From assembly GCA_021613375.1 (NCBI GenBank), contig CM038719.1, forward strand, positions 35,318,747-35,382,746: DNA of 64,000 nucleotides, in the 5' to 3' direction. This document shows positions 35,024 through 45,944 of this stretch, piece by piece. The translations under genes and the position numbers were made by a program. Origin of the DNA: Megaleporinus macrocephalus (Eukaryota; Chordata; Actinopteri; Characiformes; Anostomidae). Position 1 is the stretch's first letter. The number at the start of each line of letters is the position of its first letter. The notes under the pieces were generated by a model. That model ran no database searches, had not been told where the DNA came from, and saw nothing but the letters and a program-made list of their open reading frames with translations.

Positions 35024-35061
35024 GGTTTTTGTACAGCACTGTGAACTCTTGTGTCAGTGTG
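35024..35061 (-). other. RSS of V13
   Basis: Heptamer CACACTG at the V border, 22-bp spacer, perfect nonamer ACAAAAACC. A perfect CACAGTG also sits inside the spacer, only 4 bp from the nonamer. Confidence 0.85.
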
Positions 35062-35506
35062 GCTCTCGAGCACAATAATACACAGCAGTGTCTTCACTCT
35101 TCACGCTGCTCATGTGCAGATACAGCTGATCTTTGCTGTTGTCTCTGGAGATGGTGAACCTTCCTTGGACAGACTGAGAGTAAGTCTTAGTGTTGCTAGT
35201 ATGTGATATTGTTGCCACCCATTCTAAGCCTTTGCCAGCAGCCTGTCTGATCCAGCCCATCCAGTAGCCATCAAAGTCCAGACCCGACACAGTACAGGTG
35301 AGAGTATGAGATCCTCCAGGTGTGATGACCACTGCTTCAGACTGGATCAGCGTTTGACTCCAGCACTCTAAAGAAAAGCAAACCCATAAATAAAATAATA
35401 TAGTATTTAAAGCAGAACCAAAACATTCAGTATACAATCAGCTGATCAGGATCTTACTTGTAGAGAGAGACAGTAATATAAAACTGCAGAAGATCTTCAC
35501 TTCCAT
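35062..35506 (-). CDS. IGHV: V13: IGHV segment, family D, intact
   Basis: Leader exon 35458-35506 encodes [16 protein letters not shown] with donor GTAAGA. V exon 35062-35367 continues KCWS, then FR1 [23 protein letters not shown]1 [10 protein letters not shown]2 [19 protein letters not shown]2 [10 protein letters not shown]3 [27 protein letters not shown]. The frame is open. A degenerate octamer ATGTAAAT is at 35,595-35,602, where V15 has a perfect one, so V13 may have a weaker promoter. Confidence 0.92.
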
Positions 35507-35594
35507 TCTCCAGCTAGCAGAGTGATGATCATCAAGCAGAACACCATACAGACTGAGTGATGACTGAGAATAAAAAGCTTGTAAAGAAAAGTGA

Positions 35595-35602
35595 ATTTAC
35601 AT
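35595..35602 (-). promoter_or_regulatory. Degenerate octamer of V13
   Basis: ATGTAAAT on the coding strand, one mismatch to ATGCAAAT, aligned with the perfect site of V15. Confidence 0.55.
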
Positions 35603-35609
35603 AAAACCT

Positions 35610-37060
35610 TTGCAAGATTAAAAGTTCTTTCACTCTGAGTTCCTCTGAATAGCCACACCCACTTCTCTGCATTCTTACATTACATTTTTATACTTTACTT
35701 GAACTAATAAGTAAGATAATAAAGTAATATTTAATTATAGACAATACATGTACATACACTTTACATTTTATTCTGCACTTTTCTGTAAACACATGTTCTT
35801 AGCAGTCTGTGCTGTTCATCATGAATGTGAAATGGATTATTTATACTGTTTATTTAAACATACTGGGCTGAATAATCTACTATACTAATATACTAATATA
35901 CTACTATACTATACTAATATCTAATCTGTGATGAATGTATACTTTGATATGAAAAGGCACTGATATCTTTCCAGATGTGGTTGTACCAGCACCAATCAAA
36001 CACTACCAGTAAGTTTACTGTTATGCTGAGAATGGACCACCATGCGAATCAGCTCTACACTGTTAAAAAAGAATGTTCTTCTAGGGTTCTTTAGCAAGGA
36101 AAAGAGTTCTAGACAGTACAAAAAGGGATCTACTATGTTACAATGTCTGTTTGTAATAGCAGAACACATTTTGGTGCTGTATAGAACCCTGTTCAAAAAC
36201 AGCTCTACATAGAACCCTCTACAACACATTCTCCATCAACCTGAAGAACATCATCTTGATGAAAAGAAGTCTTTAATCATATAAAAAATTTTCTGTGTGT
36301 TTAGGATTCTACATAGAACTCTTTTATTGACTTAAGAACTCCTGAAGAACCATCTTAAGAGCGTGGTCAGTGGTGTTTCTGTGGTGGTCAGTATCCACTG
36401 AAGGGTGAAATAGTAACATTTTATAAAAACTGTGTGAAATTTAGAAACCGTTTACATTTCAAAGTCAACTTGGCCAAAAATACAAGTCATTAATTTTTCT
36501 ATTGACATTTCAGTGTTTCAGGATTTGTTCACTTTCTCTTTGGCTTTATTACATCTTCCACTCTTGTTTTTAGTTCTAGACAGAAACTTAGTTATTCTTC
36601 CAAATTTCCACATCTGCAGTGGTCAGTCCATTGTTCTGAGAAGAGCAGCAGCTTCTTTGTTTGATGTGTCTGTATCTACTTTTCTGCTACACATCCTTTC
36701 AGACCCATAGAGTGGAGGTTTCTTCTCTCTCTCGATATTTACAGATCTGAAGAAAGAGTTGAGCTTGATTTTTATCTCTGTGTGTGAAATGAAAGCTATT
36801 AATTACAGTGCTGTTTATCTGATGGGGAAATGATTTTTGTTTGAATTTTTAAATGTTTATTTGCTTTCTTTGACTTCAATACAAATAGATTTTCTTCTGT
36901 CTGATTTCTCAGATAATCTCAGACAGAATGAGTAATATTTATGTGATGAATGTGTTGATTGGAAATGAAATGAAGATGTGAACTGTGGATGTTTGGATGG
37001 TAAAGACGTATGTAAAGATGTCAGTATTGTGAGTGTAATTTGAATAACGACCACATTCTT
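35610..37060. other. V13-V14 intergenic
   Basis: No V content. Contains a reversed Tc1-like relic (about 36,520-36,715). 36,270-37,060 is closely paralogous to 49,190-49,975 next to V19. Confidence 0.6.
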
Positions 37061-37064
37061 GACA

Positions 37065-37102
37065 GTTTTTGAACAGCATTCTGGTCTTGTTGTGTCAGTG
37101 TG
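37065..37102 (-). other. RSS of V14
   Basis: CACACTG, 22-bp spacer, TTCAAAAAC. Confidence 0.83.
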
Positions 37103-37550
37103 AGTCTCGAGCACAGTAATACACAGCTGTGTCTTCAGCTTGCAGATTCTGTCCTTGTAGGGTGATGGTGTTTCTGGAAGTGTCTCGAGAGACAGTGAAC
37201 TTGCTTTTCAGTGAATCTTTAGCATTTTTGTTTCCATCATAATAAATGCTGTTGATCCATTCCAGAGCTTTTCCTGCAGGTTGTCGGATCCAGGCTGTTC
37301 CATAATGACTGCTGCCATCAGTGATAGAAGCTCCAGATACTGTACAGGTGATGGTTAAAGGCTCTGCTGGTTTGATGACCACTGAGTCTGGCTGGAGGAG
37401 CTCAGTAGCACAGAACACATCTGTGAACAGAGAGAAGAAAAGCTTTATATATTTGAAGAAATAAATCAGATGAAGTCAAATCCAGTTTCAGTTGAAACAC
37501 TCACACGAGGCAGCAGCCAACAGCAGCAGCAGTGAAGCTGAAGTGAACAT
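37103..37550 (-). CDS. IGHV: V14: IGHV segment, family A, intact
   Basis: Leader exon 37505-37550, V exon 37103-37420 (318 nt). The frame is open, with CDR1 GASITDGSSHYG, FR2 AWIRQPAGKALEWIN, CDR2 IYYDGNKN, FR3 SKFTVSRDTSRNTITLQ and end CARD. The octamer is at 37,621-37,628, in a promoter variant (AGAGGAGATTATTTGCATATC on the plus strand) shared with V16, V19 and V21. Body and flanks are very close to V16 and V19, so these three arose by recent block duplication. Confidence 0.93.
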
Positions 37551-37620
37551 GGTTGTGCTGCATTGATGGAAACTGCTGTAGAGGGAGATGCTGCTGATAT
37601 TATGAGAGTAAGAGGAGATT

Positions 37621-37628
37621 ATTTGCAT
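37621..37628 (-). promoter_or_regulatory. Octamer of V14
   Basis: Perfect octamer in IGHV orientation. Confidence 0.85.
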
Positions 37629-37639
37629 ATCAGTTAAAA

Positions 37640-38640
37640 GGGGCTGCATGTCAGGAATAGAGCTGGTTCTCTGCTGAATCTACTTTTACCAGAATTGTAG
37701 GAAGAGTTACAGATATGCTCAGACTGCCCTCTAGAGGCTGAAATAGAGACTGCATCTAAAACACCTACTATCCTACTGTATATGCATTGCACTACTGAAT
37801 GCACTCTTATTGGTTTAATAACAACTTCAGTTCCAAGGAAGTTGGGACAGCGTGTCTAATAAAACTAAATTAATGAATTGCAAATCAACCTCCTTCTAAA
37901 ATTGATGACTGACACAGATTCCAAAAAAAGTTGGGACAAAGGAAATTAAGACTAGAAACACTTTGGAACATTTCAGTATATTTATCATAAACAGTCTATG
38001 CATGCTTAAGGATAACAGGAACATGTAGTAAAACCCCACTATTCCTTTATGACACTCCCCAGAAATGCATTAGCACAACAGTTTAAAGTTATTTACTCTA
38101 ACTTTCAAGGGTGAAAGGGTGAAAACTCAGAAAATCCAAAGACATCACATATGAACACCCATGACCTTCAACTCTGCAGATAGCACAGCATTGAAAACTA
38201 CTCTATCTGAAAGGTTGTTGGTTATAAGCTTTCACATGTGATTTTTGGTATTATCCTTTAAACACAAAGATTTCTTTGTATTTTCTGAATTTGTTGATGG
38301 TATTATACATTGCCATTAAAAAATATAGCAATAGTTTAACACATAGATGTCAACAAACACTGTTTATCACTGTAAGACTGTACTATGCACTGTGAAAGCC
38401 ATATGCTAACAATGCCTATTATGTCTCCTTATATGAAATGAAATGATGCTCAGAGGAAATGTATGCTGTGATTTGGTGATTTACAGTAATAATGAATGTT
38501 CTATTTATCAGAGACATACCATATATATGTTAAAGAAGACACAATCCAGATGTTTATCAGTGTACCATAGTAAACTGACCACATCATTGCATGTGGGTGA
38601 AATAGTGGGCAATACAGACATCAGTGAAGGCATCATTAAC
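37640..38640. other. V14 upstream flank, no gene seen
   Basis: Recurs almost base for base at 42,860-43,860 and 54,530-55,530. No convincing coding frame; the longer open frames are conserved only because the DNA is duplicated. Confidence 0.65.
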
Positions 38641-38643
38641 ACT

Positions 38644-38708
38644 AAGTCAAGTCAAGTTTATTTATATAGTGCTTTTTACAACGATGTTGTCTCAAAGCAG
38701 CTTTACTG
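38644..38708 (+). repeat. Short interspersed repeat head (1)
   Basis: First 65 bp of the repeat found at 29,234, ending CTCAAAGCAGCTTTACTG and joined directly to a V promoter remnant. Confidence 0.7.
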
Positions 38709-38800
38709 ATGCTGCATTGATGGAAACTGCTGTAGAGGGAAATGCTGCTGATATTAGAAGAGTAAATGGAGATTTGCATATGAATGAAAGGAATAGAGCT
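38709..38800 (-). pseudogene. Orphan V promoter remnant (1)
   Basis: Contains the family A promoter region (TGCATTGATGGAAACTGCTG on the plus strand) and a perfect octamer at 38,772-38,779. Leader ATG and V exon are absent. The downstream side is replaced by the short repeat head. Confidence 0.8.
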
Positions 38801-40137
38801 GGTTCTCATGTGGGATGTGTAAGATAAGAGCCTGTTTTAGTTTTATTCAAAAGAAGACTAGAAGATAAGTTTCACAGAAACTCTGTAAAGATCTAATGTG
38901 AAACATTTGCTGATCATTAAAAAAAAAGCTGTAAAATAAACTCTGAAAGTTTTATCATGCAGTTTATCATACAATCTGCTATTTTCTGAAGGTTTCTTTG
39001 CTGCCATCAATATTCAACACTGCCAGCAATATTTATTTATTTATGTATTTAGAGAATATAAAGTTTCACTTCTTTAAATTTTCTGTGTAGCTTCTTTGAA
39101 ACAGTAAACTAAAACCAATAATAAATGTTTTGAATCTGAACTGAATGTTTAACCTCATAAACTGAACATTATTTATAATTAGAAAAATAGGATGTTAAGT
39201 TTATATGTAAATAAAAGATATGCACATGCTGCCCCCTACAGGCTGAAATTTAAACTCTACCTGCTGTTTAGTGGATATGTAAGCAGAGCTGATGTAGAGG
39301 ATGTTACATGTAACTGTTAAAGTTCTCAGTATCATCAGGTTCAGTATCAGACACCTCTAACCGAGTCTTTGCAACTGTCACAGACTCCGTCTATTTGATT
39401 ATTTTCTAGTCAAAATTAATTTAAATGACAAGATATTCCTTTTTTTGGAGTTTCTAAATTAGATGGTGGGGGATGAAGAAATTTTAAATAACCAAAATAC
39501 AAAGTAAAACATTTATTTACCCATTAAAACATTTTTTACTAGAACCACACATTCAAACTGAGAACGAGAAGAGCCTCTATTCTTAGGAGTCTGCAGAATA
39601 GTGGATAAAAATAAATAAATATTGTGTAAAATTACAATTTTAGTCAACAGAGTGTTTGAGTAACAGTAACATGTTAGTCCTAGAACTGCACTTTCAGCTT
39701 AGAACCATGTGAGGAGCTTCATTCAAATCAAGAACCTTTTAGAGCATTTGTTTCAAGTGTGCATAGAAAAGTGGATTATATGAAAGAACATCAGAACATC
39801 AGATTCCCTGCTTTATTTAATACATTTCCACTCAAAATGCCCATTAAGTCCAAGTGAACTAAAGATTTTGTTCAGTTTATTATTAAAAATATTTCTTTAT
39901 TTAATTTTGTAACTTTTAATAAAACATAAGTTGTGCAAAGACTTTATTCCAACCAAGTTTCTCCAAGAACTGTACATTCAAACCAAGAACCATTTAATAA
40001 CCTTTATTTTTAACAGAGTACATAATAGTGGATTATATTTCTATATGAGAAATTAATGATAAACTCTTTTAACTGTAAATCTAAAATCTGCTGAAGTGAA
40101 ATAATGACTCTCTCCTTCATTCTGACACACTGGAGGG

Positions 40138-40175
40138 GTTTTTTGTACAGCACTGTGAACTCTTGTGTCAGTGTG
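40138..40175 (-). other. RSS of V15
   Basis: CACACTG, 22-bp spacer containing an internal CACAGTG, nonamer ACAAAAAAC. Confidence 0.83.
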
Positions 40176-40620
40176 GTTGTCGAGCACAATAGTACACAGC
40201 AGTGTCTTCACTCTTCACGCTGCTCATGTGCAGATACAGCTGATCTTTGCTGTTGTCTCTGGAGATGGTGAACCTTCCTTGGACAGACTGAGAGTAATAC
40301 TTGGACTGACTGTTGTGTGTAATTGTTGCCACCCATTCTAAGCCTTTTCCAGCAGCCTGTCTGATCCAGCCCATCCAGTAGCCATCAAAGTCTAATCTAG
40401 ATGGTGTACAGGTGAGTGTATGAGATCCTCCAGGTGTGATGACCACTGCTTCAGACTGGATCAGCGTTTGACTCCAGCACGCTAAAGAAAAGCAAACCCA
40501 TAAATAAAATAATATAATATTTAATGCAGAATGAAAACATTCAGTATAAAATCAGCTTATCAGGATCTTACTTGTAGAGAGAGACAGTAATATAAAACTG
40601 CAGAAGATCTTCACTTCCAT
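40176..40620 (-). CDS. IGHV: V15: IGHV segment, family D, intact
   Basis: Leader exon 40572-40620 (same signal peptide as V13), V exon 40176-40481 (306 nt). The acceptor-side base differs (junction codon ACG, Thr, instead of AAG). FR1 ends [10 protein letters not shown] where V13 has [10 protein letters not shown], so the usual Gly of the A'-B turn is Arg. CDR1 core is LDFDGYW and CDR2 [10 protein letters not shown]3 and CARQ are intact. The octamer is perfect at 40,708-40,715. Predicted functional. Confidence 0.91.
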
Positions 40621-40707
40621 TCTCCAGCTAGCAGAGTGATGATCATCAAGCAGAACACCATACAGACGGAGTGATGATTGAGAATAAAAGCTTGTAAAGA
40701 AGAGTGA

Positions 40708-40715
40708 ATTTGCAT
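40708..40715 (-). promoter_or_regulatory. Octamer of V15
   Basis: Perfect octamer in IGHV orientation. Confidence 0.85.
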
Positions 40716-41211
40716 AGTGTATTTGCAAGATTAAAAGCTCTTGTAGTCTGAACTCCTCCACATAGCCCCGCCCACTTCTCTGCATTCTCATTACAGTTCT
40801 CTAAGGAAAGCTGCAGTTATTCTCCAGTTTAGTGATACTGAGGTCTGGAGGCTCTGGGGTGGTCAGTCCATTGTTCATAGAACACCAGCAGCTTCTTTGT
40901 TTGATGTGTCTGTATTTCCTTTTCTCAGTGAGGAGCTTCTTGAACAGCTACACATCCTTTCAGACCCAGAGTGCTGAGGTGGGATGTAATGAATGTGTTG
41001 ATTGGAAATAAAAAATGTAAATTGTGAATGTAAGTAATGATGTACTGTAAAGATGTTTTGTATCAGCATTTCTGTACATATCAAATAAATCTGCTCTCAT
41101 AACATTGAAGTGCAGCATCTCTCAAACATAAATCAAATAGAAATATGAACAAAATAATTAGCTTGATGTCAGACACTTTATTTTACAAGAGTTCTGAATT
41201 AGAAACTTTCC

Positions 41212-42134
41212 TCACTGAATGACTGACTGATTTACTGATTGACTGACTGATTTACTGACAGACTGAATAATTGACTGACTGATTTACTGACTGACTGACT
41301 GATTTACTGACAGACTGACTGATTTACTGACAGACTGAATAATTGACTGACTGATTTCCTAACTGACTGTCTGGCTGACTGATTGACTGGCTGATTGAAT
41401 TATTGCTTGACTGACTTACTGACAAACTGTCTGACTGACAGGTTGATTGACTGACTGACTGACAGACTGACTAAATGACTGACTGATTGATTGATTGACT
41501 GATAGACTGATTGATTGACTGACTGACTGACTCACTGACTGACTGACAGGCTGATTGACTAATTGACTGACTGATTGACTGACTGACTGACTGACTGACT
41601 GATTGATTGATTGACTGATTGACTGACTGACTGACTGACTAATTGACTGACTGGCTGATTGATTGACTAACTGACAGACTGACTAATTGACTGACTGACT
41701 GACTGATTGACTCACTGATTGACTGATTGATTGACTGACTGACTGATTGATTGACTAACTGACAGACTGACTAATTGACTGACTGACTGATTGACTCACT
41801 GATTGATTGATTGACTGACTGACTGACTGACTGATTGATTGACTGACTGAATGTTTGACTGACTGTTTGACTGACTGACTGACTGATTGATTAACTGATT
41901 GACTGACTGATTGATTGACTGACTGACTGACTGATGGACTGATTGATTGACTGACTGAATGATTGATTAACTGATTGACTGACTGACTGATTGATTGACT
42001 AACTGACAGACTGACTAATTGACTGACTGACTGATTGACTCACTGATTGATTGATTGACTGACTGACTGTTTGACTGACTGACTGACTGACTGGCTGATT
42101 AACTGATTGATTGACTGTTTGACTGACTGACTGA
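41212..42134. repeat. GACT/GATT tetranucleotide array
   Basis: About 0.9 kb of tandem GACT and GATT units with some degenerate members (TTACTGAC, GACAGACT). It is the longest simple repeat in the window. It lies exactly between a family D type upstream flank and the V16 block. A related array is at 59,884-60,154 and a short stub at 44,967-45,005. Confidence 0.95.
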
Positions 42135-42290
42135 AACATTCATGCACAAAGACTACATGCACAAACCTATATTACAAAAATAAAGGTTAAATGAAATGAA
42201 GATGTGAACTGTGGATGTTTGGATGGTAAAGACGTATGTAAAGATGTCAGTATTGTGAGTGTAATTTAAATAACGACCACATTCTTGACA

Positions 42291-42328
42291 GTTTTTGAAC
42301 AGCATTCTGGTCTTGTTGTGTCAGTGTG
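42291..42328 (-). other. RSS of V16
   Basis: CACACTG, 22-bp spacer, TTCAAAAAC. Confidence 0.83.
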
Positions 42329-42773
42329 AGTCTCGTGCACAGTAATACACAGCTGTGTCCTCCGCTTGCAGATTCTGTCCTTGTAGGGTGATGGTGTTTC
42401 TGGAAGTGTCTCGAGAGACAGTGAACTTGCTTTTCAGTGAATCTTTAGCACGTATGCTCCCTTCATAATAAATGCTGTTGATCCATTCCAGAGCTTTTCC
42501 TGCAGGTTGTCGGATCCAGGCTGTTCCATAATAACTGCTATCAGTGATAGAAGCTCCAGATACTGTACAGGTGATGGTTAAAGGCTCTGCTGGTTTGATG
42601 ACCACTGAGTCTGGCTGGAGGAGCTCAGTAGCACAGAACACATCTGTGAACAGAGAGAAGAAAAGCTTTATATATTTGAAGTAATAAATCAGATGAAGTC
42701 AAATCCAGCTTCAGTTGAAACACTCACACGAGGCAGCAGCCAACAGCAGCAGCAGTGAAGCTGAAGTGAACAT
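42329..42773 (-). CDS. IGHV: V16: IGHV segment, family A, intact
   Basis: Leader exon 42728-42773, V exon 42329-42643 (315 nt), frame open. CDR1 GASITDSSYYG, CDR2 IYYEGSIRA, end CARD. Leader, FR1, FR3, intron and promoter are nearly identical to V14; the differences sit mainly in CDR1 and CDR2. The octamer is at 42,844-42,851. Confidence 0.93.
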
Positions 42774-42843
42774 GGTTGTGCTGCATTGATGGAAACTGCT
42801 GTAGAGGGAGATGCTGCTGATATTATGAGAGTAAGAGGAGATT

Positions 42844-42851
42844 ATTTGCAT
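42844..42851 (-). promoter_or_regulatory. Octamer of V16
   Basis: Perfect octamer in IGHV orientation. Confidence 0.85.
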
Positions 42852-43866
42852 ATCAGTTAAAAGGGGCTGCATGTCAGGAATAGAGCTGGTTCTCTGCTGA
42901 ATCTACTTTTACCAGAATTGTAGGAAGAGTTACAGATATGCTCAGACTGCCCTCTAGAGGCTGAAATAGAGACTGCATCTAAAACACCTACTATCCTACT
43001 GTATATGCATTGCACTACTGAATGCACTCTTATTGGTTTAATAACAACTTCAGTTCCAAAGAAGTTGGGACAGCGTGTCTAATAACACTAAATTAATGAA
43101 TTGCAAATCAACCTCCTTCTAAAATTGATGACTGACACAGATTCCAAAAAAAGTTGGGACAAAGTAAATTAAGACTAGAAACACTTTGGAACATTTCAAT
43201 ATATTTATCATAAACAGTCTATGCATGCTTAAGGATAACAGGAACATGTAGTAAAACCCCACTATTCCTTTATGACACTCCCCAGAAATGCATTAGCACA
43301 ACAGTTTAAAGTTATTTACTCAGACTTTCAAGGGTGAAAGGGTGAACAGTCAGAAAATCCAAAGACATCACATATGAACACCCATGACCTTCAACTCTGC
43401 AGATAGCACAGCATTGAAAACTATTCCATCTGAAAGGTTGTTGGTTATAAGCTTTCACATGTGATTTTTGGTATTATCCTTTAAACACAAAGATTTCTTT
43501 GTATTTTCTGAATTTGTTGATGGTATTATACATTGCCATTAAAAAATATAGCAATAGTTTAACACATAGATGTCAACAAACACTGTTTATCACTGTAAGA
43601 CTGTACTATGCACTGTGAAAGCCATATGCTAACAATGCCTATTATGTCTCCTCATATGAAATGAAATGATGCTCAGAGGAAATGTATGCTGTGATTTGGT
43701 GATTTACAGTAATAATGAATGTTCTATTTGTCAGAGACATACCATATATATGTTAAACAAGACACAATCCAGATGTTTATCAGTGTACCATAGTAAACTG
43801 ACCTCATCATTGCATGTGGGTGAAATAGTGGGCAATACAGACATCAGTGAAGGCATCATTAACACT

Positions 43867-44002
43867 AAGTCAAGTCAAGTTTATTTATATAGTGCTTTTT
43901 ACAACCATGTTGTCTCAAAGCAGCTTTACTGGTGCTGCATTGATGGAAACTGCTGTAGAGGGAGATGCTGCTGGTGTTATAAGAGTAAATGGAGATTTGC
44001 AT
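43867..44002 (-). pseudogene. Orphan V promoter remnant (2) with repeat head
   Basis: The repeat head at 43,867-43,931 joins promoter sequence with a perfect octamer at 43,995-44,002. Same architecture and junction as the units at 38.7 and 55.6 kb. No ATG leader, no V exon. Confidence 0.8.
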
Positions 44003-44211
44003 ATGAATGAAAAGAGGCTGAATGTCAGGAATAGAGCTGGTTCTCATATGGGATGTGCAAGATAAGAGCATGTTTTAGTTTTATTCTAAAGAAGACTGGA
44101 AGATAAGTTTCGCAGAAACTCTGTAAAGATCTAACGTGAAACATTTGCTGATCATTTAAAAAAAACTGTAAAATAAACGCTGCCATGAATATTCAACACT
44201 GCCAGCTATAT

Positions 44212-44254
44212 TCATTTATTTATTTATTTATTTATGTATTTATTTATTTATTTA
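44212..44254. repeat. ATTT microsatellite
   Basis: A run of TTTA units, shorter at the equivalent sites near 39,030 and 55,940. Confidence 0.9.
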
Positions 44255-45348
44255 GAGAATATAAAGTTTCACTTCTTTAATTTTTCAGTGTTGCTTCTTT
44301 GAAATATTTAACTGAAAGTAATAATAAATGTTTTGAATCTGAACTGAATGTTTAACATCATGAACTGAACATTATTTATAAACAGAATAATAGGACATTA
44401 AGTTTATAAGTAAATAGAAGATATGCACATGCTGCCCCCTACAGGCTGAAATTTAAACTCTACCTGCTGTTTAGTGGAAATGTAAGCAGAGCTGCTATAG
44501 AGGATGTTACATGTTTGTAACTGTAAAAGTTCTCAGTATCATCAGGTTCAGTATCAGACGCCTCTAACAGAGTCTTTGCAAATGTCACAGACTGCATCTA
44601 TTTATTCATTTTCTAGTCAAAATTAATTTAAATTACAAGATATTCCTTTTTTTGGAGTTCCTAAATTAGATGGTGGGGGATGAAGAAATTTTAAACAACC
44701 AAAATACAAAATAAAAAATTTATTTACCCATTAGAACAGTTTTTACTAGAACCACACATTCAAACTGAGAACCAGAAGAGCCTCTATTCTTACGAGTCTG
44801 CAGAATAGTGGATAAAAATAAATATTGTGTAAAATTACAATTTTAGTCAACAGAGTGTTTGAGTAACAGTAACATGTTAGTCCTAGAACTGCACGTACAG
44901 CTTAGAACCATGTGAGGAGCTTCAATCAAATCAAGAACCTTTTAGAGCATTTTTTCAAGTGTGCATAGGCGGACTTAGTGACTGACGGACTGACTGATTG
45001 AGTGGCTGAAACATTCATACACAAACAAAGAACCATAATTCACCTAAACAGACCAGACTCCTCTTTCAGGAAAAGCTCTGTATGCCCTAGGTGGCTTTTA
45101 TTGAGCTGTTTCTACTGGATAGTTTTTAGGTTTCTCAGAGAGCTTTCAGAGAGATTTGTAGTGGTGTATAGATTACCACAGAAGTGATGTCATTTTATTT
45201 ATTGCAGTTTTAGAGAAATAATTAATCGTTTTCAATGTATTCACTTTTTTTAGTATCTACTTCAAAGCTGAATGTAGTCTGTATCTCATGATATCTTTTC
45301 TCTGTGTTTGGAAGCAGATCTCTATAAAGATCTCAGTAACCTGTATCC

Positions 45349-45386
45349 TGTTTTTGTACAGCTCTGTAATGTTTTGTATCAGTGTG
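45349..45386 (-). other. RSS of V17
   Basis: CACACTG, 22-bp spacer, ACAAAAACA. Confidence 0.85.
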
Positions 45387-45853
45387 GTGTTCGAGCACAG
45401 TAATAAACAGCTGTGTCTTCTGTCTTCAGGCTGTTCATGTGCAGATACACCTGCTTCTTACTGTTTTCTCTGGAGATGGTGAATCTTCCCTCCACAGACT
45501 GTGAGTAAAGTTTAGTGCTACCACTCGGAGCTGAAATAAATGAGATCCATTCAAGCCCTTTTCCAGCAGCCTGTCTGATCCAGGATATATCTGCAACATT
45601 AAGCTCAATTCCAGAGAAGGTGCAGGTGAGTGTATGAGATCCTCCAGGTTTAATGAGCGCTGGCTCTGACTCAGTCAGTGTCTGACATCTACAACCTGTC
45701 AAATAATCACTCAGTTAATCAATTCAGTTCAAACACTGACACACAATCTCACATAAATACAGAACTGACATGAATAACAGATTCTCAGATGAGCTACTCA
45801 CTGATTATAGTCATTAATGAGAACATAAAGTGGTAAATGGTTCTCGGTTTCAT
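45387..45853 (-). CDS. IGHV: V17: IGHV segment, family B, intact
   Basis: Leader exon 45802-45853, V exon 45387-45695 (309 nt). The frame is open: [21 protein letters not shown]1 [11 protein letters not shown]2 [18 protein letters not shown]2 [11 protein letters not shown]3 [17 protein letters not shown], end CART. The octamer is at 45,926-45,933 with a TTTATAAA element at about 45,906-45,914. The nearest downstream flank is the GACT array stub, as for V23. Confidence 0.93.
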
Positions 45854-45925
45854 GGCTGCTGCTGAAAAGTCAAATCAAAGTGAGAGTAATGCAGTTAGAG
45901 TCTGTGTTTATAAAGGAAAGGTCTA

Positions 45926-45933
45926 ATTTGCAT
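45926..45933 (-). promoter_or_regulatory. Octamer of V17
   Basis: Perfect octamer in IGHV orientation. Confidence 0.85.
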
Positions 45934-45944
45934 GTCCCGCCCAC

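Noticed and set aside
41212..42134. GACT/GATT array as an Ig switch region
   Set aside because: It lies between V segments, no constant exon is near, and class switching by switch regions is not known in teleosts. Simple tandem repeat is the better reading.
43666..44010. 114-aa frame recurring at 38,443 and 55,332
   Set aside because: Conserved only because the DNA block is duplicated; the frame runs through the interspersed repeat and a V promoter remnant, and lengths differ by indels.
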